Shown here piece by piece: positions 36,758 to 46,900 of a stretch of 51,723 nt of DNA; position 1 is the stretch's first letter; each line of letters begins with the position of its first letter. The position numbers and the translations under genes are program-made. The stretch spans positions 17,640 to 69,362 of the forward strand of contig NW_003546444.1 in NCBI RefSeq assembly GCF_000090795.2, given 5' to 3'. This DNA is from Amphimedon queenslandica (Eukaryota; Porifera; Demospongiae; Haplosclerida; Niphatidae). The notes beneath the pieces are model-generated. The model saw nothing but the letters and a program-made list of their open reading frames with translations. It was not told the DNA's origin and did no database searches.

Positions 36758-37250
36758 CAGTGTAGCCTCTATATTAGAGCTGAAACGAATAGTGAGATAT
36801 TTGAATAGTTTTTTTCTGTTCGAACTATTCGCATAATAAAAGTATTAATTGTTATTGCAATAATTAACGTTGGTCTGTTTATTTACCAACTTGCTAAATA
36901 CTGATGCTGTGGCCCGGGAAAGTGGTTCTCGATCTCTAAGAAGCCCCGTTTGGCATCATTTTGAAAAGTTTAACACCAAAAAAGGTAGTTTATAATCATT
37001 CAGTAATAACAGTTGAATTATTTGATATCCGTTCGTTTAGCGTGCCAACTATTCGAATAGTGAAAAATACTATTTGTTTCAGCCTTACTCTATATAATGG
37101 ACACTTTGGTAGAAGAAAACTTGTTTTTATACAGAGGTGTCCTTTATGTGGAGGTTATTCTATACAGTAAGGAATGCAATTGGTACACTAGGTGCTATCC
37201 GTTAAATGGAGGTGTACGCTATAGAGAGTGTCCATTAAGAGAGACTGAAT
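36758..37250. repeat. Pogo/Tigger-like MITE interrupted by a second element
   Basis: Starts TACAGTGTAGCCTCTATAT and continues after the insertion with AATGGACACTTTGG. Phrases such as CGCTATAGAGAGTGTCCATT near the right side mirror the left. The same type is seen at 49765-49982. The right end is not precisely defined. Confidence 0.6.
36775..37087. mobile_element. hAT-like MITE with 8-bp target duplication
   Basis: 313 bp with termini TAGAGCTGAAACGAATAGT and, inverted, TAAGGCTGAAACAAATAGT. It is flanked by the exact 8-bp duplication CTCTATAT (36767-36774 and 37088-37095), the length hAT transposases make. It sits inside the pogo-like element, so it is the younger insertion. No transposase frame is present. 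Confidence 0.85.
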
Positions 37251-38101
37251 ATTATTATACCTTTGGGCCTAAAGTACTACAATGGTTTTGTTAATCCTCT
37301 TTATTCAGTAGCTTCTGGTGCTTTTAAGTATTATTATTTGATAATAAATGAATGACAAACAATTATTAATAACTAATAATCATATTGACAATATGATGCA
37401 CCAAATTGAAATTAATTGACCATAACATACAGTCCTAATAGGAATGAGTGTTTATAAATATACTACAGGTTATAAATTAATTTAACGTGGCAATGTTGAT
37501 AGCTACCATATTAATATAATGTTAATGTGTATTGTAATAATCAACTTAATGTCAAGTTTTACTTGCATTTTCAAAAGCAGTCAGAATGTACATTAATCGT
37601 ATAGTTCATATACTTATGGCTGCCTTGTTGACAGTTAATTTTAAAAAGCTTAATCAAAATGCGTGGGCTGTCTTGCTATTTTTAGATGTGGGCAGATTTT
37701 CATATTATAATAACTTTTATTAGTGATGTAATCTGTATGATGTAAAGCTGATACTGTTGTGATAATAATAATAATATTAATGTGGGCTGGCCTGGCAGTA
37801 GATTTTACCATGTATGTACAATGTACATGTGTATGTACATTAAGATTGTATTAATGTGATATTTGTGTGTGTTTAATTGGGTTTCCAAGTTCAGTTAGTT
37901 CACTGATAATTAAAGCTTTGTTATGGCTTTCACTCTCTTGTCTTCTTTAATGTACTCTCTATACTATATATGGACTTACACCTCCTAACTTCCTCTCTCT
38001 GTCTCTCTCTGTCTCTGTCTCTCTGTCTCTGTCTCTCTCCCTCTCTGTCTCTCTCTGTGTCTCTCTCTCCCTCCCTCTCTCTCTCCCTCTCTCTCCCCTA
38101 G

Positions 38102-38816
38102 TTGGCAATAAGAATGATAGCCCAGATAAGAAGGTTGTGTCCACAGAAGACGCTCAGAAATTTTCAGAACAGATTGGTATAGATTTGTACGAAACGAGTG
38201 CCAAAGAGAACATCAATGTAGAAGAGGTAGGATCTTCTTTCCCTCCCCCCCCTCTCTCTCTCTCTCTTCTTCCTCTGTTATTGTTTATCAATTGGATATA
38301 GATATACATGCACACACACACACACTCTCTCTCTCTGTCTTGTTTCTCCATTTTGTGTCACTAAACCATTTTGTTTACCATACAATGAAGTGTTATTGAA
38401 TTCTGTTGTATATAGCTAAGGAAGAGAGGATTACAGCCAATTTTATTATCAACAGGAAAAAATTATTCTGTGTCCTTTTTTTAATTTTTAAGACTATACA
38501 TAATTTTTTAATGCTAAATTAAAGTGACTATTAATTATAGACAAATGTTTAAAATGACTTGAGCCCAATTCTTCAACGTATAATGCCAACACCTGTATGT
38601 TAATGTGTGCTGCTTGAATTAATATTGACCTTACCTCCAACTACTACTTATTATTATTATTATTATTTTTATTTTATTTTATAGGTATTTTATGCTATAA
38701 CTCGACTGGTTTTAAAAACAAAAAAGGAAACAGCCAAAGATGGAGGAGGCACCAAGGACACCATAAAGGTGAACAAATCGAGTGGTGCCAAAGGAGGGAA
38801 GAAGAAGTGTTGCTAA
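38102..38816 (+). CDS. RAB35: Rab35 small GTPase, last two exons only
   Basis: Exons 38102-38226 and 38685-38816 (TAA 38814-38816), 85 aa. They encode the G4 motif NKND, the G5 motif ETSAK and the hypervariable tail ending KKKCC, a double-Cys geranylgeranylation signal. VGNKNDSPDKKVVSTEDAQK and ETSAKENINVEEVF match human RAB35 (VGNKNDDPERKVVETEDAYK; ETSAKENVNVEEMF) better than Rab1/8/10. Rab35 controls fast endosomal recycling and membrane-actin traffic. The P-loop, switch I and switch II exons (roughly residues 1-118) are not in the window and should be in or beyond the gap at 36065. The basic stretch just before the CC is kept. The first acceptor is preceded by about 110 bp of CT repeat. 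Confidence 0.9.
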
Positions 38817-39339
38817 AGTTGTATCTTTCTTGTCCTTTTTTTCCTGTCTTCATCTCTGTCTTACTCTCATTGACTATACTTTATGTGTTGCATTTTTTAT
38901 GATATAATTACCGATTGAGCCACTTTTCTAGCTGCTATTTGGATACTATACTAATTTACTATTATCATTATTATTATTATTATCATTATTATTATTATCA
39001 TTATTTAATGTTATAGTTGTATTAATTTTTTTATGTATAATTGTTTACATGTACATAATAAAATAAATATTAATTTTTGTTGTTATTATTATTATTATGT
39101 TTCATGTCTGTGTATAGGCACCTAGTTTGGTAGGGGATATTGAACAGCATATTGTGGACATCTTTTTTTATTTATTCTATTATTCTATTCTTTTTTATAA
39201 TACCTCTCCAGCTGTCTTCCTATTAGCCTTTCCATGTCACTCTGCGTATGAGAATTAGGTATGGGAATGAAATATTAAGTATGGGAACGAAAATGAAGCA
39301 CTTCAATGGCTATAGAAAGGTTTTTAGGTTTGAGCTTTG
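38817..39339. other. RAB35 3' flank
   Basis: AT-rich with several ATT runs (38956-39005, 39080-39098) and an AATAAA-like signal at 39058-39066. No other gene seen before the satellite begins. Confidence 0.6.
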
Positions 39340-41575
39340 ATTGCCAAATCACCCATTACATTTTCTAATGCATATTGACATTGTTATGCTATGTAGAAAG
39401 TTTGAGCTGTGTCCGACAAATTTTTTGAGTTACGGCCATTTTTTAACGAGCCAGAAAAACCATGGACTATAGCCCATGGTTTTTTTCAAAAATTGACCAA
39501 AAAATGACCCCCAATTTTTATTACATTTTCTAATGCGTATTGATGTCCTTATGCTATGTAGAAAGTTTGAGCTGATTCCGACAAATATTTTTTGAGTTAC
39601 GGCCATTTTTTAAAGCAAGCCAGAATTTGAAAAAAACCATGGACTATAGCCCATGGTTTTTTCCAAAAATTGGCCAAAAAATGACCCCCAATTTTCATTA
39701 CATTTTCTAATACATATTGATCTCTTTATGCTATGTAGAAAGTTTGAGCTGATTCCGACAAATATTTTTCGAGTTACAGCCATTTTTAAAACGAGCCAGA
39801 GTTTGAAAAAAAAGCATGGATTATAGCCCATGGTTTTTTTCAAAAATTGACCAAAAAATGACCCCCAATTTTTATTACATTTTCTAATGCATATTGATGT
39901 CCTTATGCTATGTAGAAAGTTTGAGCTGATTCTGACAAATATTTTTCGAGTTACGACCATTTTTTTAAACAAGCCAGAATTTAAAAAAAAGCATGGACTA
40001 TAGCCCATGGTTTTTTTCCAAAAATTGGCCTAAAAATGACCCCCAATTTTTATTACATTTTCTAATGCAAATTGACATTGTTATGCTATGTAGAAAGTTT
40101 GAGCTGATTCCGAAAAATATTTTCTGAGTTACGCCATTTTTTAAAACAAGCCAGAATTATAAAAAAAAGCATGGACTATAGCCCATGGTTTTTCCCAAAA
40201 ATTGGCCAAAAAATGACCCCCAATTTTTATTACATTTTCTAATGCAAATTGACATCGTTATGCTATGTAGAAAGTTTGAGCTGATTCCGAAAAATATTTT
40301 TTGAGGTCCGCCATTTTTTAAAACAAGCCAGAATTTAAAAAAAAGCATGGACTATAGCCCATGGTTTTTCCCAAAAATTGGCCAAAAAATGACCCCCAAT
40401 TTTTATTACATTTTCTAATGCGTATTGATGTCCTTATGCTATGTAGAAAGTTTGAGCTGATTCCGACAAATATTTTTTGAGTTACGCCATTTTTTAAAGC
40501 AAGCCAGAATTTGAAAAAAAAGCATGGACTGTAGCCCATGGTTTTTTCCAAAAATTGGCCAAAAAATGACCCCCAATTTTCATTACATTTTTAAATACGT
40601 ATTGATCTCTTTATGCTATGTAGAAAGTTTGAGCTGATTCCGACAAATATTTTTCGAGTTACAGCCATTTTTAAAATGAGCCAGAATTTGAAAAAAAAGC
40701 ATGGACTATAGCCCATGGTTTTTTCCAAAAATTGGCCAAAAATGACCCCCAATTTTTATTACATTTTCTAATGCAAATTGACATCGTTATGCTATGTAGA
40801 AAGTTTGAGCTGATTCCGAAAAATATTTTTTGAGTTACGCCATTTTTTAAAACAAGCCAGAATTTGAAAAAAAGCATGGACTATAGCCCATGGTTTTTTC
40901 CAAAAATTGACCAATAAATGACCCCCAATTTTTATTACATTTTCTAATGCATATTGACATCATTATGCTATGTAGAAAGTTTGAGCTGATTCCAACAAAT
41001 ATTTTTTGAGTTACAGCCATTTTTAAAAACGAGCCAGAATTTGATAAAAACCATGGACTATGGCCCATGGTTTTTTCCAAAAATTGGCCAAAAAATGACC
41101 CCCAATTTTCATTACATTTTCTAATACGCATTGATCTCTTTATGCTATGTAGAAAGTTTGAGCTGATTCCGACAAATATTTTTCGAGTTACAGCCATTTT
41201 TAAAACGAGCCAGAATTTGAAAAAAAACCATGGGCTATAGCCCATGGTTTATTTCCAAAAATTGGCAAAAAAATGACCGTCAATTTTTATTACATTTTCT
41301 AACGCATACTGATGTCTTTATGCTATGTAGAAAGTTTGAGCTGATTCCGACAAATATTTTTCGAGTTACGACAATTTTTTAAAACGAGCCAGAATTTGAA
41401 AAAAGCATGGACTATAGCCCATGGTTTTTTCCAAAAATTGACCAAAAAATGACCCCCAATTTTTATTACATTTTCTAATGCATATTGATGTCCTTATGCT
41501 ATATAGAAAGTTTGAGCTGCTTTTTAAAAAAATTATTCAATTTTTGAAAAGCCCATGGGTTTTTTCCAAAATTGA
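39340..41575 (+). repeat. 177-bp satellite family, array D (about 12-13 units)
   Basis: Successive GCTATGTAGAAAG words start at 39388, 39553, 39730, 39907, 40085, 40262, 40439 and 40615, giving a period of 176-178 bp after the first. Each unit contains TTATTACATTTTCTAATGC, TTTGAGCTGATTCCGA, GAGTTACGGCCATTTTT, AGCCAGAATTTGAAA and a hairpin core CCATGGACTATAGCCCATGG; the unit at 41228-41247 is a perfect 20-bp palindrome. Because the period is near 3 x 59, one minus-strand frame stays open for up to 132 codons. This is a by-product of the repeat, not evidence for a protein. Confidence 0.95.
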
Positions 41576-41691
41576 CTCTTGATTTTTTATTATTAATTTT
41601 TTTGATTGATGATCTAGTACAACTTTTAAATAGCTCAACCTTTCAAACATTATGCAAATGCATACAATGTATGATAATTATAAAGCAATAC

Positions 41692-43599
41692 CTGCCAGTC
41701 TTCTAACTGTTGCTGCAGTTCATATTTTTGCTGGACAACTTTCATGAGCTGATCATTAAGCTCAGTGTAGTCTGCCTGGAGGCGCTCTATATCTTCTTGC
41801 AAAATGGAGCATCTAATTTTAGAAGATACACAAGAAATCGTACAACTCTCCCATTTAATATGTTGCATACATGTATATACATTACCTTTCACAATCACTG
41901 AATAGTGACTACCAGACAGAAAGGAAGAAATCGAAATCATAAGAAATTTTATCTATTTTTTATTATACCTTCATTTCTTCTGATAATGGCTCTATGTCAG
42001 GAACCTGGTGTACAAATTTAAAGAATCAATAATGCTTGTGTTTTGCTGTCCAATCTTACCTTTTTAGTGAGCATTAAAGAAGCCTGATCATTTAAAGACT
42101 CTGTCAAAACCTTTGTCTTTACATAGGAACGATAATTGTAGCATAATGATAATAATAATAATAATTATATATTATTGTGATTATTATTATTATCATTATT
42201 ATTATTTACTTGCTCCAGTTGCTCTTTATATTCTGAATGCCATTGAAAGCAAGCTTGCTGAGTCATGCTCAATTCTTCTCTGAGTTTTTGATGATCTTCC
42301 AAGAGATCACTATACTCCATTCTTAATGTCCTTTCCTCTTCTTTCTTTTCTTTCAACTGCATGAAAGAGCATCTTTCATGCATGCAGTACATTTAATCTA
42401 CATTGCATCTTCAATATCATCATTGCATGCTGCAGTCAGTCATACTTTCTCTTTTTTCATTCCATGCACAAAAACTATTTTATGTACTTCTGATAATGTT
42501 TCTTCATTTATTTCTTGCAATTGTACAATTTGTTCTTGAAGGTCTTTCACCATTGCCTCAGAATCATCTAACATAGCCTTAGAGGATTTCTTGTTTTTCT
42601 CCAGCTATATACATGTAATTATGTGTTTTATTTTATACATTCATGCATGCATGCAAATCTATTATGCAGTATAGCTCCAAATTCTTGTCAAAAGTAAATA
42701 TTTGTCATTTCTGTTATAAATCTGCATACTACTCACGTAGAACAAAAATTTTGTCAATTAAAAATTTTTTCAAACAAAATTGCCTCACGAATTTGACGAA
42801 ATTTTTGACTGACAAAAATTTGAAGCTATACAGTATAGTTTTTTTGCATGCATCATATCTTAAACCGCCTTCCCCTGCTCTTGTAATTCCTATCATGCAC
42901 CTTACTTCTAGTTCCAGTTTTCTCAGATCTTCAACATTTTTTGCATTCTCCTCTGACAAGAGCTCAAAGCTCTTTAGCTCTCCTTTCAGTTTGTTTTCCA
43001 GCCCCTTCAAATTGTTGTCTTTTCTCTCAAGCTCCTCCTCTAGCTCTTTCATTTGATCGCTTGTCGTCTGCTGCAAAAACTGCAAAGACTTGTCGTAAGA
43101 AACCTTTTGAGAAGCGTATCTCTATAGTAAAGGAGCAATGGAGGATATAGAAATGAGATATGTCTATTAGTTGAGTAATAAAACTTGCAACTTAAAGCAG
43201 TATTACTACACATGATATAGAATAATATTTTCAGCATTCTTTTACATGCAAAAGTTGCTAGCTGTCACCAATTAGTGAAAAACTCAACAGGTATATGTTA
43301 TCAAAATGTGCTTGCCATATAACTGTACAATCAAGTGCCTGGCAAATGCTGTATTTCTTAATTCCTTTCCCATTATGTATTTTCAATAAAATGCTTACTC
43401 CTTCAGCTTCTTCACATTTCAATTTCATTTTCTCCAGCTCCTCCACCAGTGCTTCTTTCTCCTCTAACAATTGCTGGCCATAGTCCACTGCCTTAAATAA
43501 TTCTTCTTCTCTCTGTGCTAGCTCAGCTTTTAGTTGACTCTTGTTATCGTTTGTAATGACACTGGCCATTGGAGGAGATGATGGATCACTGATGTGCAT
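41692..43599 (-). CDS. SPDL1-like: Spindly/BICD-like coiled-coil dynein adaptor (3' end unresolved)
   Basis: Eight exons in phase: 43399-43599 (ATG 43599), 42906-43121, 42488-42604, 42210-42356, 42060-42116, 41969-42004, 41886-41908, 41692-41812; 306 aa visible. Nearly all is coiled coil. EEELFKAVDYGQQLLEEKEA resembles the CC1 box of Spindly (EEERLKAAQYGLQLVE), which contacts dynein light intermediate chain. A 23-nt microexon adds SLFSDCER, placed like the Spindly motif (NSLFAEVEDRR) that contacts the dynactin pointed end. Such adaptors link dynein-dynactin to cargo or kinetochores. Human Spindly is 605 aa, so a C-terminal half is expected but not found. Left of 41692 the satellite array begins; intron read-through would stop after 13 codons. 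Orthology to Spindly rather than BICDR/HAP1-type adaptors is uncertain. Confidence 0.65.
42667..42835. repeat. Decayed MITE of the TACCGTATAGCTCC type
   Basis: Ends CAGTATAGCTCCAAATTCTT and, inverted, TACTGTATAGCTTCAAATTT; interior GACAAAAATT/AATTTTTGTC words. It is related to 27277-27497 and lies in a Spindly-like gene intron. Confidence 0.75.
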
Positions 43600-43966
43600 A
43601 ATAACTGGAAAGCAGTTACTATGGTGATGATTTAAGAATAAATGGAATTTGAAATTATTATACAGCCATTTTTAGATACAGTTACTTACTCTATTTTGCT
43701 TGGAAGTTTAAGAACCTCAACAATGTTAACAGTATGGCTATCAACTCAAACCTGTTTTCATTCAACCAGCAGATGCTACCACAAACTGTTACTCCCACTT
43801 TCAAACAGGAACTAAGAAGTGAAGAAACTGGATTTATAAAATTGCACTTCTACCCAGGCTCCCTCCCTTTCTTCCTTCCACTAATACTTTAACTTGTCAA
43901 TACATATTAACACATTTATATCAGAATAAGTGACTTTAATTGGTGTGTGTAAATTGTTGGCAGTCA

Positions 43967-46900
43967 TTAGCTGCTCTGATCTTCAGAAGTCTTCAGCACT
44001 TCTAAGGCTTTGCTGCGTGCTTTGTGATATGCGTCTAAAAAAGCAATGGAGAGAGAGAGGGATGAAAATATATAGGAGATTAGAAGAAATGGTGAAATTT
44101 TAATGCATTACCTGTAACTGCTTTGACTGACATAGACAAATTTCCTTGCTGTTGCCTGGAAAAAAGAATTAGGAATTCAGGATATTGCACTGATTGAACT
44201 ATTGTTGCATTGCCAAAATCAATTGCCAAGATAATAAATTTTAAACATTTTCTACCTTAGCTTCTCTCTCATTTCTTTACTGGAATATATTTCAGCAGTT
44301 TCACTACAAAAAACAATCAATAATTAATTTAATTTTTAACAAGTAATAATGCAAAATTTTCCATCAGCATAAAAATTAGAGTGTTAACATTTTGGCAAAT
44401 TACTTTTGAAAAAGTAATTTGCTTTAATTAATAATTTACTTTTTTCATCTGCATTTGGAGGTAAAAATTTTAGTGAATGGAGCTAAATTTATCAAAATTT
44501 AAGACTAAAAGCAAGCCTTAACTTACCGGCTAAGACTGAGCACACTCAATTTAATGTAAACCTTTCCACTTGAGATACTGGTAGCTCCAAACCTGCTCTT
44601 TGCATCTCTGCTATCCTTCAGGCTGGTCCGACTGGAAGTGCCGATGAAATAATGCAACAGCTGCTCCTTTAACGAGGTAGGACTCGGCTTAGAAGTATTG
44701 ATGGGAACTGTAAGTGATGCTATAGAGGAAATGACAAAATGAGAGAAGAGTGAAAAAGAGTAGGCTTAACAAAGAAGAGGCAGACAATTAAATCAACTGC
44801 TATAAGTGTAAAAATTTTCAAGGTACTAAATTTTTGTGGTTAGCAGGCTCCTTCAAAACATCAAAATTTAATACACTTTGAAAATTTCTAGACTTACGGG
44901 TAACTAACCAGGTACTAATGGTAGAGAGTAAGTTCCATATCCTTCTAATCTGTGTCTGTCCCAAAAGTCAAGAGAAGAAACTTCAACGGAAACAAAAGGA
45001 GACGACATTGAAGGAGATGAACCAGAAGAGGGAGATGGAGTGGAGACTAGTAGCTCGTATTCAAATGGAGTACAAAAATGGGTCACCTATACAAGGCGCA
45101 ATTGAGAATTCAGTACATGACTATAGCTATAACATGTACAATAGAAACGATGAATAATTATTATATCATGAATCTTGGCGGGACTTATAATTTGTGGATT
45201 GATCCAACTGGCATTTTTAGACCCCATTTACACTAATCTATTTTTACATGTAAACGGAGACTTTTTGATTCTGATACAGCTTCTGTTTACACTAATACAT
45301 GAAAACGCATCACCTATCCAAAGCAAAATGTAAACGGATACTGAAGTGGATACTTCTATAAACGAATGATAAATCTTATGAAAATGCAGCTGCTGGATTA
45401 GTGTAAACACCTGAAACGAATAATAGCAAAAACAATCCGGATTCAGTGAAGTGGATTAGTGTAAACGGGGCCTTATATTGGGGAATTTTCAACTACTTGT
45501 CATTGAAGATTGAAAGGAAACAGCAGATTTCATGTTTAACAATTTCTTCATAAATAACCAAACATTACACTGTTTTATACCATACCTGGTCACTATTGGG
45601 AGAACTCAGTTGTGTAGATATTAATTCAATTCCACTCTTTAGCTCAAAACCTATACATAGTAACAAGACAATTACATCATAAAGTATTACTAATAATATA
45701 CCCTCATTTGGAAGGTGGAGCTGAAATATTATATATACAGGAGACCAACCAAATCCTTCAGCAGTTTCTAAATGAAATAAAAATAGAGAAAGGAGAGAGA
45801 GAGTTACCGTAAAGCAGGAATTTTTGGAGGGAGTAAAATTTGGCGAATTGCTAAATTTTGGTGATTGGCAGATTTTAATTTGGCGAATTTGTAGCCACGT
45901 GCCATTGAGCATGCGCATAATGGCTCAAAATGGCAGATTTTAATTTTGGCAAATGGCTATCAAAATGCCAATTCAACAAATTTAATTCCCTCCAAAAATT
46001 CCAACTATACAGTAACCTACCTATTGAGCCAATAATGTGTACTAGTTTAGTATCTTTATCAGGAGGCTATAAATAGAATAAGTCATGTGATTGTCATGTG
46101 AGATCATGTGATTACCAGTGACTGAAACTCCGCCCCTAATGACTGCTTGAGCCTCTCAGACTGATGACTATGCAACTATGAATAAAATTATTATAAAAAA
46201 ACAAAAATAATACATGGATACAATAATTAATGATCTATGAATATTAATTACCTGATTATGCAATTGTCTCTCCCTTTGTAGTTCTTCTCCAGTAATTGGT
46301 TGCGACACATTCTCTATTCGATATTCAAATATTTCTAAAAACGAAGATAGTATACTGAAATATACTAATTATGCCCATATAGTATACTAATGATGCCCAT
46401 ATAGTATACTAATGATGCCCATATAGTATACTAGTGATGCCCATATAGTATATTAATGATGCCCATATAGTATATTAATGATGCCCATATAGTATATTAA
46501 TGATGCCCATATAGTTTACTAGTGATGCCCATATAGTATATTAATGATGCCCATATAGTTTACTAGTGATGCCCATATAGTATATTAATGATGCCCATAT
46601 AGTATATTAATGATGCCCATATAGTTTACTAGTGATGCCCATATAGTATACTGACCTCTACCAGAGCTCTCAATCCTGTACCAGTGTTCATCATGTGATA
46701 CGTCACGTGACAACATTAACTGTCCGACGGTAGTATCGACCTAAAATTATTATTAATTATTAAAATCACCAGGAGTCCTTATTCCATAGTATTAACTTAC
46801 CGTGATTGTGAATAGGACTTTCTCATCAAAATCCAGTCCACTATGATAATAAGAAAATGGAGGATGCAAAGTACATTTTATTATAATCATTATACTGACT

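Larger units (their letters stand above)
36241..38101. other. Repeat-rich region upstream of the RAB35 exons
   Basis: No RAB35 5' exon (GDSGVGKS or WDTAGQERF) is detectable here. It contains nested MITEs (36758-37250), AT-rich DNA, ATGTACATGT-like words near 37815, and a CT-rich tract at about 37990-38100 that forms the polypyrimidine tract of the RAB35 exon acceptor. Confidence 0.6.

Noticed and set aside
37097..37294. Plus-strand frame MDTLVEENLF...
   Set aside because: Lies within the pogo-like MITE; no domain and no paralogue apart from the repeat.
39610..41245. Minus-strand open frames up to 132 codons with repeating MGYSPCFF...FLHSI units
   Set aside because: They are the 177-bp satellite read in one frame; the period is a multiple of 3, so the frame stays open. 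No start context, no conservation across arrays, broken by frameshifts.
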